This document shows, in pieces, positions 1 through 10,708 of a DNA stretch of 64,000 nucleotides. The translations under genes and the position numbers were made by a program. This DNA is from Primulina eburnea (lineage: Eukaryota; Streptophyta; Magnoliopsida; Lamiales; Gesneriaceae). The stretch lies in assembly GCF_022965805.1 (NCBI RefSeq), contig NC_133118.1:7099057-7163056 (forward strand), written 5' to 3'. Each line of letters opens with the position of its first letter. Positions within the stretch are counted from its first letter, which is position 1. The notes beneath the pieces are model-generated. The model did no database searches, was not told where the DNA came from, and saw only the letters and a program-made list of their open reading frames with translations.

Positions 1-209
1 GGTAGCAACAATGTTTTGTATCTGGTTTTTCAGTTTTAACTTTTAACCTGTCATTTAATTAGGTGTAAATTTTTTAATTAATTTTGGCTGTTAATGCTAA
101 ATAGTAATTGAAGAAAAGCAAGAACAATGCGTCTAATTGTAATATAGTTACAAATACAGTCTTGTAATTTACTCGGTTAATTGGTCTTATAAAGTTTTTC
201 TAGCTGCGG

Positions 210-769
210 TGTCATGGACACTTCAAACCATGATCCAACACATGCAAGCCTGGGCCCAAAGGATATTGTAGACAAGCGTGGCACACACGGGAAGCATCAC
301 ACAACACCTTAGCATAAAGTTCTCTCATCCATCCATATCTTAGGGTTGTTATTTTTGAATAAAAGGATAATCTGATCTTCTGTTCAGCATATTAGGATTA
401 AATTTGTTGGTTTATCTTTTAATTGTTTGAATTATGGTTATCTAGTTTTGGTTGTATTTAATTGGCATGATTAGATTGAATAAAGCAATTAAGATTCATT
501 CCAAAAAAATATCACATATTCGTGGAGATCGAGAGGTTCTCTCTAACGAGCTTCTACTTCGTGTTACATTACAAACAAGAAAAAACAATAAACAAAATCA
601 TAGCTCGACACGGTGATGGTAGAAAAACACAAACACTCTGTGGTAGGCCGTCACTGACCGCCCCGCCACCGTGTCCCGCCATTTACAACATTGCACGGTA
701 TAAAATCCCACAAACACAAACACCCCGTAACTTGTCCCGTAACCAGATCCGTATCACATACTTGTGACA
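210..769 (+). repeat. 5' LTR of decayed gypsy element
   Basis: This repeat starts TGTCATGGACAC and ends CTTGTGACA, and is matched by 3277-3778. It is about 58 bases longer than its partner, mainly because of indels in the middle and 3' part. The primer binding site starts three bases after its end. Confidence 0.85.
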
Positions 770-793
770 AACTGGTATCAGAGACAGGGGCTA

Positions 794-1083
794 TGGGCGA
801 TATTCATACCATCCAAGTGCAACTTGAGGCCATCCTAAAAATGTACAAGGAGTACAAGGTGGCAGTAGAACATCGACACAACACTTTGGCCGCAAAATTT
901 GAGGAGCTTTCGCAACAGGTAACAAACACAAGGACTGAGTCGATAAGTGACCAGGAAGGGGAGAACATCCGCGAAGAATCATTGGAATCACATCACAAGG
1001 ACAACCGATGCGAGGAGGAGAAGGGAAAAGGCTTTGTGCCCAAAATTTCTAAGTTAGATTTTCCTGTAATCTACTCAGAATGA
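794..1083 (+). pseudogene. Gag N-terminal remnant of the decayed gypsy element
   Basis: The frame opens MGDIHTIQVQLEAIL just after the primer binding site, which is where chromovirus gag starts. It is charged and helical, with a coiled-coil-like stretch over the first 60 residues, and stops at 1083 before any zinc knuckle. Identification rests mostly on position in the element. Confidence 0.5.
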
Positions 1084-1343
1084 AGGAACTCGAGTAACAT
1101 TGCAATTGGAAAGGCAAAATTCTGACACTGATTTGGCTAGCATCTTTTCCTGTGATTCGGACTGTCGGAGTCACAATAATATTAATCGACTCTGGCACGA
1201 AGGAACTCGATTAACATTGCAAGGTGTAGCCGAATCTGGCTCGTCCAATTATTCGACCACGTTACCACGGAATATGGGAGCAACTACATTCGAACAATTA
1301 TTGGAGTTCGAGCCCTTTTTCGGAACACACGGGTCTACCCCCG

Positions 1344-1571
1344 GTGCGAAAACATAGTCACAAAATCATCTTGACACAAAGAACCGGTCCAGTAGTGGTG
1401 CGTACCTACCGCTACCCACATGCTCATAAGGACGAGATCGAAAGACAATGCGCAAAGATGCTAGCAAGAGGAATCATTCGTCGTAGCACTTCGCCTTTCT
1501 CATCACCCGTCCTCTACTGGTTAAAAATTTGGATGGTTCTTGACACTTCTACGTCGATTATAGTGCTTTGA
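1344..1571 (+). pseudogene. Reverse transcriptase N-terminal fragment (gypsy)
   Basis: The frame reads GPVVVRTYRYPHAHKDEIER and then a block ending STSPFSSPVL, the standard start of a plant gypsy reverse transcriptase. The segment after SSPVL has lost the usual lysine-rich KKKDGSWR motif through mutation. The palm with the catalytic aspartates is missing, deleted between about 1620 and 1740. Confidence 0.75.
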
Positions 1572-1756
1572 ATTTGAAGACTATTAAGGATAAATTTCCA
1601 GTTCCTATAATTGAGGCCCAAATGCTTATAGAAAAATACCTACTTATGGGAAGGAACTGATGGGGGGTTGGTGAAGGCAGTAAGGCACTGGCGCGCTTAC
1701 TTCTGGGGCAACTCATTCGTGGTCAGCACGAACCATTATAGCCTCAAAATTTTTTA

Positions 1757-2092
1757 TTGGAACAACGTATCACTACGTCTCCGCAACAACAACTGATCTG
1801 TAAATTGTTGGGTTATGACTTTACGGTGGAATACAAGGCGGGTAAATCCAACATAGTGGCCGATGCCCTTTCTCGTTGTGATGAAGATGGATCGCTCTCG
1901 GTATCCGCCATATCTATCCCACGGCTTACATGGGATTCCGAAATTAATGTTGCCATTATCAAGGACACGGCGACCACCATTCAAAAGATCCTGGCAGGCA
2001 AAATCCTTGAGCCACGGGGCTGTGTGGATGATTTCTTGTGGTATAACAAAATCTATTTATTCCTTCAAATTCCATCCTCGCTTCCACTATAA
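1757..2092 (+). pseudogene. RNase H C-terminal fragment (gypsy)
   Basis: The frame contains QQQLICKLLGYDFTVEYKAG followed by SNIVADALSR, the end of the gypsy RNase H domain that leads into integrase. It begins in mid-domain because the upstream part is deleted, and ends in a shift near 2092. Confidence 0.8.
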
Positions 2093-2162
2093 TTGCCTTC
2101 TTCCACGACTCTTGACACGAGGCCTATCAAAAGAGCTTCCATCGCATTGCTCGTGATTTTTA

Positions 2163-3379
2163 TTGGTTTGTATGAGGGACCAAATTCGTGCTTATCTTAC
2201 TGCCTACACTGTCTGTCAACCCAGAAAAATCGATCATTTGAAACCTGCTGGTTTATTGCAGCTTCTGCTCATTCCTATTCACGTTCGGGCGGACATATCC
2301 ATGAACTTTATGGAGTACGCGATGTGGCGAAAAAGACTGATTCAACGCATTGATATAAGTTTACATAAGGACGGCCTTCCCTCTTCACAATGAAAAAATG
2401 TTATCCTCACCGTCGTCGACCACTTCTGTAAATACTCCTACTTCATTGCCCTGTTGCACCCATACACGGCCATTCAGGTTGCTCGCATATTCTTCTACAA
2501 TATTTTTAAGCTGCATGGCCTTCTGGAGTCCATTGTGAGTTATCGGGATGTTACGTTCACTAATTGTTTTTTGGACAGAACTCTTCAAGCTAAGTGATAC
2601 TTGTCTCTGTTTCACATCCTCTTACGATCCACAATCGGATGGCCAATCCGAAGCAATGATCCCGTATTATTGAGATGTATCTATGTTGTTTTTCGCGGGA
2701 CTTCCCAAGCAAATGGCTACAATGGCTCTCTCGGGCCGAGTTTTGTTACAACACGGGCTTTCAATCTTCCCTACGGTTAACACCTTTTGAAGTGGTTTAT
2801 GATCGCCCTCCACCTCACCTTCTTACTTACTGTGCAAGGACTTCCAAGCTTGATAACGTCGACCATACACTAATATGTCGAGATGAGTTCTTACTCGAGC
2901 TCCTGGAACACTTGTCCTCCCAAGCTCGCATGAAGGCTAGATACGACTCAGCCCATCGCGATGTACAGTTCCAAGTGGGCGACCAGGTTCTTGTGCGCAT
3001 CTATTCACACCGTCAAGTCAGTGTGCACGGCCGCAACAAAAAGAAGCTTTCGCCTCGCTATTATGGCCCTTTTGGTGTTGTGGAACGCATTGACCAGGTG
3101 TCTAACAAGATAGACCTAACTGCTTCTGCCAAGATACACCCGGTATTCCACGTTAAATGCATGAAGCCCTTCAAGAGCAGCGCAACTTATGAGACAGAAC
3201 TTCCCGATTTATCAACAACTGACTCAATGCCTTCCTTCATGCTAGCGGACGATCACAGTTCTCCGGGAGAGAGTTCTGTCATGGACACTTCGAACCATGA
3301 CCCAACACATGCAAGCCCAGGCCCAAAGGGCATTGTATACAAGCGTGGCACACACGGGAAGCATCACACAACACCTTAG
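2163..3379 (+). pseudogene. Integrase and C-terminal tail remnants (gypsy)
   Basis: The segment from 2163 retains a degraded zinc-finger/linker region (CQPRKIDHLKPAGLLQ). The segment from 2675 holds the integrase C-terminal half with CYNTGFQSSLRLTPFEVVYD, and later the GPFGVVERI core-domain exit and a KIHPVFHV motif. Stops and shifts between about 2390 and 2670 remove the catalytic centre. The last frame reads on into the 3' LTR at 3277, so the final 30 residues are LTR sequence. Confidence 0.8.
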
Positions 3380-3778
3380 CATAAAGTTCTCTCATCCATG
3401 AACAGAAGCTTATCCTTATCTTAGGGTTTTTTTTTTTGGAATAAGAGGATAATCTGATCCTCAGTTCTGCAGATTAGGATTTAGATTTTTTGGTTTATCT
3501 TTCCATTGTTTGAATTATGGTTATTTAGGTTTGGTTGTATTTAATTGGCATGATCAAATTGAATAAAGAAATTAAGATTCATTCCAAAAATATATCATGT
3601 TTTCATGGAGATCGAGAAGTTAGAGCCTCTACTCCGTGTTACATTACAAACAAGCAAAAATAATAAACAAAAATCATAGCTCGATGCGGTAGAAAATTCC
3701 ACAAATACGAAAACCCTGCACTGGAAGATTACCCCCTGACTCGGGCTGTAACCAGATCCGCATCACGTGCTTGTGACA
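3277..3778 (+). repeat. 3' LTR of decayed gypsy element
   Basis: Direct repeat of 210-769, starting TGTCATGGACAC and ending GCTTGTGACA. Mismatches and indels are scattered along its whole length, so the insertion is old compared with the near-identical LTR pair at 10709-19087. Confidence 0.85.
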
Positions 3779-4246
3779 TTTGGATTTAAGGTTGCAAGGC
3801 ATTATAGTTATTTGGCTGAGTTAATTTTGGATGAACACCTGGTAATGTCAAAAATGTTGAAGACCTCATTGTTTTGGGGTTTGATAAAACGAATGACCAG
3901 AGGACCTGTAGCATATAAAGAAAGGTACCTGAAGATTACGATCCAAGTAATAAATGCAGACAGCCTACTTATCCTGCATAACAGTACACATTCTTTTTGT
4001 CTGGCTGTAAATACTCTGACAATTAACCTAAAAAAATCTTGAACTCTGAAATCTTTGTATAAATTAAGATTTGAAACTGACAAGTTCCAAAGCTTGTATT
4101 ACATATTTCACTTGAGCAGAGTTCTAGATGTTTATTAACTGAAAAAATAATTTAGGTATACCTGTCTTGGTCTTGTCCCTGAACATGTAGTTTGCCTTCT
4201 TGTTTGTGAAGAGTGACTGTGAAATTGTAAATGTTTTTTGGTGAAG

Positions 4247-5568
4247 GGGGATGATGCTGTACTGCAGAAGGCATTGCATAGAGTTCACAAAAATCAAGAT
4301 TATACTGCTCTTCTTTTCTATGCATCTTGGTGTCCTTTCTCTGGAAATTTTAAACCTAGCTTCTCAGTTTTGTCCTCCATTTTCCCTTCCATTCCTCATT
4401 TAGCAATCGAAGAAGCAGCTGTAAGACCAAGGTATTAGCACTTCTGTTCTTAACTTCATATGTTATGTTACATTGGCTTAAAAATAACAGGGCCAGTGTA
4501 TTTTCAGCATTTTAGCAAAGTATGGAGTCCATGGGTTCCCTGCTTTGTTGCTTGTAAACTCCACTGTCCACATGCGGTATCATGGTTCTCGGACTGTGGA
4601 GTCTCTCGTCTCTTTCTATGCAAATGTTACAGGTATGATTAATGCTATGGCATACTTGTAGATTTGCCAAATTGTTACAGTAAGATTTCAGTTGCTGTTG
4701 TTTTTGTTGTATCATGCCAAGATCTATGCAGGACTTGGATTGTTAATGAATAGGCAGGTTCTAGTTTGAAAACGACGAGTTAAAATCTGTTGGGTTTCTT
4801 AGCTGTTGTTCCTTGATACATAATAAAAAAATCGACAGTTAATTACATTTGAGTTTCTATAGTAGTAATCATTCTATGTGTCGATTTGTCCATTCTGTTT
4901 GATATATTAACACTTGTGATTGTATTATTCCCTCCTGGTGAACGTATGTCTAGCTCTCACTACTTTAAAAGAAAACATGTGCCAGAAAATATGGGGGGAA
5001 AAGGAACAGAGTCCCTCTAGAAGAAATGTGAACGGCAACTCAACTCTATGATGTGCAGAATGTGGTCGTCAAATAATCTATGTTGGTTTAATGAACAATA
5101 AAATTCACATAATTTTGATTTTCAGGCATAAAAATGTCACCACATAATGGAGTTTCCTTGGATGAGATTGGATTCTCTGAGTATCACGGGAAACAAGACC
5201 TTATCCAGGAAATCTGCCCATTTCCCTGGGCAAAGTCTCCTGAAAATCTACTCCAGCAGGAAACCTATTTGGCCCTGGCAACAATTTTTGTGATTTTAAG
5301 ATTGCTCTATTTTGCTTCCCAAATGCTTAAAGGATGTCACTTGACCTGGAAGATATACATTGCACATAATAAGTTGAAGAAGTTGTGGCTAAATCCCATG
5401 GCTTATTTTGACGGAGTTAAACAGCTATGTAATCATCTAAAGAAACCATGCAAGAATAGCAATTTGCAGGAAGGTGCTAAGAATGCTAAGGTGTGGGCGT
5501 CTAAATCATTAGCTACTGTTTCATTTGGAGATTCCAACTCAAGCCGTGATGTGCCGCTGTGTCTTTAA
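4247..5568 (+). CDS. APRL5: 5'-adenylylsulfate reductase-like protein (APRL5/7 type), 3' exons
   Basis: Three exons, 4247-4431, 4508-4632 and 5126-5568, join in frame (GT-AG, phases 2 and 1) to 250 residues plus a stop. The first holds a thioredoxin fold with FYASWCPFS. The second reads [19 protein letters not shown], the cis-proline strand of that fold. The third holds [20 protein letters not shown] and then a hydrophobic segment ([15 protein letters not shown]) that should span a membrane. True APS reductases have WCPFC; here the second cysteine is serine, as in the plant APRL family, so disulfide reduction by a CXXC pair is not expected and the biochemical role is unclear. The N-terminal exon with a presumed signal peptide lies left of the window. 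APRL5 versus APRL7 is not separable by eye. Confidence 0.9.
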
Positions 5569-6906
5569 GTATGTTGTTTCCGGTTTCTACTTTCCTGTTT
5601 TGTAGACGTTACACAAACTACGCATAGGATTCTTGATGTATTGTCCATATTGGTTGGCAGTTATTCTTTTTCGATTTTTTAGCTACGCAATTGGGTCTAT
5701 GTGGTGATCCTGTAATTATTAGGTATCAAATGTCTTCAAGGCCAAATAAGAAATGTCATCCTTTTATTTTGTATATAGCTTCTTCAATTTCTTGTTGTGT
5801 TATCTTTTTCAAGGTAATTCTGTTGGTTTCCAGTACATTATGTTAATTCCAAATCTGAGGGTTCATATGGAATGTGTGTAAGGTTGGACCTAACTATAGA
5901 CACCGATATTTGAATAATTTCGATACGATATATGGTGTATTTTTAAAAGACATTTAGTAAAAGAAATATTGTTCTTGGTATCTTACAATTTTTTTCCTGA
6001 GGGTGGACATTAAGAGAATTCTTGTAGTTGGGGCCAACATGAGGTTCTGACTGTTAAGAATAGTAACACTTTGTAAAAATTTCGTTTCGTGTTTAGATGT
6101 TGACCTGGATGATAGACTATAAATCTTGCTATAAAGATGATCACGAAATTGGCCCAACATGGATATCACCGGAGTATCTGTTTGCATAAAAGTTTGTGAT
6201 TACAGGCATGTCAGATGTATGTAAAAACAATAAAAAAAAAAAAAAACTATCTTCTACAAATCAAACGAAAATAAACCTTAAACCTTCTTATGAAAGTGTG
6301 ACATTAAAAACTAATGAAATTAATTAAGAAATTGAAGAAATATTTTCCTATCATGATCATGTATTTACAATTCACAAGGAATTCACAAAACATGGAAAAT
6401 ATGATAAATTTTGCTGGAAATTTGAATTCGAATGAAAATCGACTCGGAAACTAGAAAATGCTTGAATGTAAAAGGCCGTAATTTTGCAGATAATTTTTTG
6501 TTTGAGCTCTGTGTGTTTGAGTTGTGTTTGTTTTTGTGTTTCAGCTGATACTTCCCTTGTTCACCGTTTGGATAATTTTACACAGTCCCTACACTTCTTT
6601 CCCTCGATTTCCTCCTGAAATGCCCATTTTCAGCTCGCTCTGGCAGATGTTCCCGCTGCTGGTAAGACCGGAGAGAGAATTCTTTTATTGGACGCAACCA
6701 AATTGTTGTTTTTGGGAGCCAAATGATGATAGTAGGGCATCCCAAAGTCATTTTGGGATTCTGTTTGTCCCGGACCACCCCTATTTCTACCTCTAGAAGA
6801 GTTGAATGCTACTTTACTTTCATTTCCATATTAAAATAAAGGAATTGCGATCCGGGTGAATTGGGTGAGGGGTCGGGGCAATCCACCTGATCTGATAAGA
6901 GTTTTG
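5569..6906. other. Downstream region of APRL gene, no recognised gene
   Basis: This stretch should contain the APRL 3' untranslated region and polyadenylation site. It is AT-rich with an A-run at about 6230-6246. Short frames, such as those at 6524-6796, have no recognisable motif. Nothing else is supported. Confidence 0.6.
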
Positions 6907-7045
6907 TGTATGAGCGAGCGCTTGCCGCTTTACCAAAAGCTATAGCTGGTGGTAATGGTGCAACTCAAATATTTTAAACCGCACAGCAGCTGAAACACCA
7001 CGATTCGATCGCTCTACCAAGTGGAAACAATTATTGCACCCAACA
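6907..7045 (-). repeat. 3' LTR of TRIM-like element
   Basis: 139-bp repeat matched by 7118-7256. Most of it is identical to its partner; differences cluster at the left end (TGTATGAGCG versus TGTAGGACCG) and around the middle. Confidence 0.85.
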
Positions 7046-7117
7046 ATATCTTTCCCAATAATTGCACTCCTTGCAATCAATGGGAATCGAACCCGTGACC
7101 TTGGCTCTGATGCCAAT

Positions 7118-7256
7118 TGTAGGACCGATCGCTTGCCGCTTTACCGAAAGCTATAGCTGGTGGTAATGGTGCAACTCAAATATTTTAAATCACACAGCAG
7201 CACAAGTACCACGATTCAATCGCTCTACCAAGCAGGGACAATTATTGCACCCAACA
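7118..7256 (-). repeat. 5' LTR of TRIM-like element
   Basis: 139-bp repeat adjoining the primer site at 7104-7116. On the minus strand it runs from TGTTGGGTGC to CCTACA. The base after its right end starts the TTTTG target duplication. Confidence 0.85.
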
Positions 7257-7261
7257 TTTTG

Positions 7262-7648
7262 TTTAAGGAAATGAGCAAGGGATATATCTTGTGACAAAGG
7301 TATATCTTCGTACAATATGGCTGCGACTGTGTCCTGCAAACAAGAAGATGAACTCGTGAATGGGCGTCGGAGGGATGTCCGGCCTGGCCACTCCGATGTA
7401 AGTCAGCAGGTGAAGATAAAGGGATAACCTGTGTAGCTTGCAAAAGAAATAATCACTATTGTTGTAAATATGTGTGTGAATATATATGTGATTCAATGCC
7501 ATTAATGTAAAACGAATTCCGAGTAGATGAACAGTCTGAGACGCTTTGAATTCCGTACCCATCTTTTCATATTCCCGCACAATTTCCAAGGCGCATCCTG
7601 ATCGTTCCTTTTTTCTTAGATCAATGGTTGAAGTCAATCCCCTTCACC
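7262..7648. other. Spacer without recognised gene
   Basis: No convincing coding region or repeat structure. A frame on the minus strand across it has no motif and is probably chance. The right part leads into the TATA-like site at 7649. Confidence 0.5.
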
Positions 7649-7990
7649 TATATAAAACAACAACCCCTCATCCTTTGTCACTTTTGCAATCTCGTATTAT
7701 CTCCACAATCTTCTCTCGTACTTCCGGCGTACTTGCATTGCAGCTTCGGCGATTACTCCCCTCGACTCCAATCCTTCAAAAACCATATGTAAGTTTCTCC
7801 TTCTTCCTTCAGCTTTCTCCAAAATTTCAAACTCCACCTCATCTACTTCAGGAGCGAATGCGCGCGGCTCATCGGAGTATGAGTCAGCGGCGATTCACTC
7901 CGATTCTTCTCCTTCTCCTCTCACACAAATTTTCCTACCTAACCTTCCCAAAAAATCGAAAAAACATAAGGTTAAGCCCTCTGCTACGGG
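7649..7990 (+). promoter_or_regulatory. TATA box and leader-like stretch truncated by an LTR
   Basis: A TATATAAAA box at 7649-7657 is followed by a C/T-rich leader of the kind found in plant 5' untranslated regions. A possible splice donor (ATGTAAGT) lies near 7788 and an acceptor after a pyrimidine-rich stretch (CTACTTCAG) near 7851. The reading frame after the acceptor is serine- and lysine-rich and reaches 7990, where the LTR-like block begins. This may be the start of an interrupted host gene or of another mobile element. I do not recognise the protein fragment. Confidence 0.35.
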
Positions 7991-9330
7991 TGTAACGTCC
8001 GAAAAACCAACATACGTAAACCACATGCAAGTAAAATTATTTTAATTACTTAATTGTTTAATTTAATTGTTTTTAAATTCTTCCATGATATTTATTTAAT
8101 GATTAAATGATTATTTGACATGTTTTCATGAAATTAAGCTTTTACCCGAATATTCGATAATAGGCAGGGGAAATGAGACCGGGACGACCAAGACAATAAT
8201 ATGTATTTTAATTTAAATAATGGCAAAGCTTCCTAATATGATTAAAAATGATTTAATATTTCATAAAAATTTTGGAGTTCGAATTATTTTACGAGTCGAG
8301 CTCGATTTTCCCCGGGAAGCCGATTTTGGCCAAACAAAGAGTTTTAAAAGATCAAAAATATTATTTTGTGGGAAATTATTTTATAAATTTTATTATTTAA
8401 TTACTTAAGTGTTATTGGGACCAATTTAATGATTTACGTAGTCCAATTATCCTTAAGTTTGAAAGCCCAAAACAAAAAGCCCATTAATATGTTAATTAAA
8501 TTATAAATAAGTGTATTAGGTCTTTGATCACCACAATTCCTTCACCATATCAGCCCTGAAACACCCCCACACACCTTCAATAATTTCGAAAATTTGGAGG
8601 AAAAGAAAGGCGTGTGTTCTTAGTCGTCCAGTCGTCCAACGTCGCACTCTCGTCGAAGATCGTATATTCGAGCGTTATAAACGCAAAGGCACGTTCCTGA
8701 ATCTTTTAAAACATCGTACAAATCATAATATGTTTTATTTAATTATTTATGCATGAAAAATAGTGGGTGCAATTATTTTACGATATGACACGGATTTTCA
8801 ACGTTTTTACGATTTTACGTTCGTTTTAAAAGAATCGTTATGAACCCAACGGATATACTGCCAAAACATGATAAAATATGATTGTTTATGAACAAAACAT
8901 GACAAAATTTAAAGGAAATAAGCTGAAACAGCCGAGAGAAAAGAAACGTTGGAACAGTGGGTTTTATTTTGGTTGCACAAGAGTCATGTGGCTCGTTTCT
9001 TTGCATGGGGTCATGGGGCTCCATCAGGTCTCGAGGAGGGCTCTTGCTAGACGTGGGTCAGGGTCAGGGTCAGGATGGGTCTTAGCATGGCTAGGACCCC
9101 TTTCTCGTAGCTTTGGAGGAATCCCGTGGAGCATGGACTCCTCACGCGAGCTGTGGGTTCGACATCAGCCAAGGGGGCTCGCTCCTGGGGCTTGGGCGAG
9201 TTAGGTAGGTCCTCTAGGGTCTAAGGATAACGGGAAAGGGCTGGGTCAGGGGCTTAAGCGGCTGGGCTGGCTGCTGGCACGAGAGAAGCGTGGGTGATCT
9301 CCAAAACGCGTGCGGCTGCTGTGCTTGGCT
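7991..9330 (+). repeat. Truncated LTR-like block (chromovirus type)
   Basis: The block starts TGTAACGTCCG, resembling the ends of the other chromovirus LTRs here (TGTAAAGCCC for the solo LTR and TGTAAGG for the Tekay-like LTRs, all read on the minus strand). It contains an AT-rich first half, a segment with TTTTCCCCGGGAAG and a GC-rich second half, the same architecture as those LTRs. The right end is not visible: the sequence passes into unrelated DNA and then into the leader of another element near 9470. No partner or target duplication was found. Confidence 0.45.
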
Positions 9331-9470
9331 TGGTGTATCTTTCAAAAACTAGTTAATTTTAACTTCTCTAAGTCTATCTCATCCCCTAAGTCATTATCGT
9401 ACTCATTCATTCTAACTATGAAATCCCCCAAGCCTATATTGTATCTTTCACCAAAATGCATCCACTTAAA

Positions 9471-9729
9471 TTCATCAATAACTTACTCAATCTAATTCAA
9501 GCAAGAGCAATTAATACAAATAAATCAAACACATACGCACAATTCATTTGTTACTATTACGTGTACACAAGACTCAATCGAGCATTCCCACCTATGCTCT
9601 GATGCAATACTGTGCGGGGCCCTTAACTCCTAATTGTTATAACAATACAATTTGATTAGGGTTAATTAATTACAGTGAAAAACGAGTTTATATTTTCATT
9701 ACAATGAGCCCAAAATATATTATTTGAAA
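9471..9729 (-). mobile_element. Leader, primer site and LTR stub of a Tekay-like element
   Basis: Bases 9471-9610 match the 5' leader of the two neighbouring Tekay-like elements (compare 17175-17301 and 21160-21288), including a decayed primer site at 9596-9607. Bases 9611-9729 match the first 120 bases of their LTR, beginning TGTGCGGGGCCC. After about 9729 the sequence jumps into RNase H coding sequence. The fragment is thus the 5' end of an element whose LTR was cut short by a deletion. Confidence 0.75.
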
Positions 9730-10708
9730 TTCGAGTGAAAAGTCCAACCAGAAGTACATATATCCTCGTGTACTTTGGCAACATTAACAGAAGCTAATGC
9801 AGAATCATGAACTTTCCGACTAAGGGCATTCGCAGTAACATTCACTGATCCAGGGTGATACTGAATCTCACAATCAAAATGCTTCAAGAGATCCATCCAG
9901 CTGAGTTACCTCATATTCAAATCAAATTGAGAAAAGAGATATTTCAGACTGTTATGGTCCGAATAAATAACAAACTTTTCTCCGTATAAATAATGACGTC
10001 AAATCTTCAAAACAAACAAAATGTCGGCCAATTCCAGATCATGAACATAATAACGAGTTTCATGATATTTTAATTGAGGAGACGCATAAGCAATCACTTT
10101 GTCATGTTGCATCAGAACATAGCCCAAACCTTTACCAGATGCATCTGTACACACTACAAATCCTCCGATACATGAGGGAATAATAAGCACAGGTGTTGTG
10201 GTCAATCTCGTCTTCAATTCAAGAAAGCCAGCTTCGCATACATCTGACCAAATAAATATCTGATTATTCTGTGTTAGTTGAGTAATAGGTTTAGCTATTT
10301 TTGAAAATCTTTCAATAAAACGACGATAGTAACCAGCTAAACCTATGAAGCTACGGATCTCAGGAACATTCGTAGGTCTTGGACAGTTCAATACAGCTTC
10401 AATCTTCGCAGGATCAACAGATATTCTATGTCTCGAAATGACATGACCCAAAAATACTACTTTGTCCATCCAAAATTCACATTTGGACAATTTAGCATAT
10501 AAATGCCCATTGCGAAGAGTTTGAAGTACTAGTTTCAGATTTTCAGCATGCTCCTTTTTCGACTTTGAATGTACAAGAATATCATCAATAAATACAATAA
10601 CGAATCGGTCAAGATAATCTCGAAAGACACGATTCATTAGATCCATAAATACGGCAGGAGCATTCGTGAGACCTAAAGGCATAACCAAGAATTCATGGCC
10701 ATACTTGG
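9730..10708 (-). pseudogene. Reverse transcriptase/RNase H part of older Tekay-like element
   Basis: A 229-codon frame (9999-10688) begins [20 protein letters not shown] and includes [11 protein letters not shown] with the catalytic DD, the connection region with [15 protein letters not shown], and [10 protein letters not shown] of RNase H. A shift near 9999 breaks it, and matching sequence continues to 9730 (compare 14121 in the young copy). Integrase is absent. Confidence 0.9.

Larger units (their letters stand above)
210..3778 (+). mobile_element. Decayed Ty3/gypsy chromovirus-like LTR retrotransposon
   Basis: Two direct repeats that begin TGTCATGG and end TTGTGACA bound this element: 210-769 and 3277-3778. 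A tRNA-iMet primer site (TGGTATCAGAGAC, 773-785) follows the left repeat, and a purine-rich tract (GGGAGAGAG) precedes the right one. Internal frames read as fragments of gag, reverse transcriptase, RNase H and integrase in the usual gypsy order, broken by stops, shifts and deletions. At 3.6 kb it is shorter than an autonomous element. The 5-base flanks TGCGG and TTTGG match at only three of five positions, so the target duplication is lost or the ends are slightly misplaced. It lies in the APRL intron in the sense direction. Confidence 0.85.
1..4246 (+). other. Intron upstream of first visible APRL exon, carrying a gypsy element
   Basis: The first visible exon of the APRL gene starts after an AG at 4245-4246 in phase 0, and the N-terminal part of the protein is absent. 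I infer that bases 1-4246 are intron and that exon 1 lies left of the window. Bases 1-209 and 3779-4246 are AT-rich with no recognisable gene; 210-3778 is a decayed LTR retrotransposon described separately. The exact intron start cannot be seen. Confidence 0.65.
6907..7256 (-). mobile_element. TRIM-like miniature LTR retrotransposon (350 bp)
   Basis: Two direct repeats of exactly 139 bp (6907-7045 and 7118-7256) flank a 72-bp core. Read on the minus strand, each repeat starts TGTTGGGTGC and ends in CA. The core carries a tRNA-iMet-like primer site (TGGCATCAGAGCC, complement of 7104-7116) next to the 5' LTR and a short purine-rich run (GGGAAAGA) next to the 3' LTR. The flanks are identical: TTTTG at 6902-6906 and 7257-7261. 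There is no coding capacity, as expected for a terminal-repeat retrotransposon in miniature, which depends on proteins supplied by other elements. Next to the primer site the minus strand reads GGGTTCGATTCCC, which resembles a tRNA B box. Confidence 0.88.

Noticed and set aside
7084..7116. tRNA gene suggested by the B-box-like GGTTCGATTCCC
   Set aside because: No A box or cloverleaf partner strands are present; the stretch is explained as the TRIM core next to its primer site.
8878..9204. 108-codon frame with glycine- and serine-rich region
   Set aside because: Falls in a GC-rich repetitive part of an LTR-like block (GGGTCA repeats) and has no protein family features.
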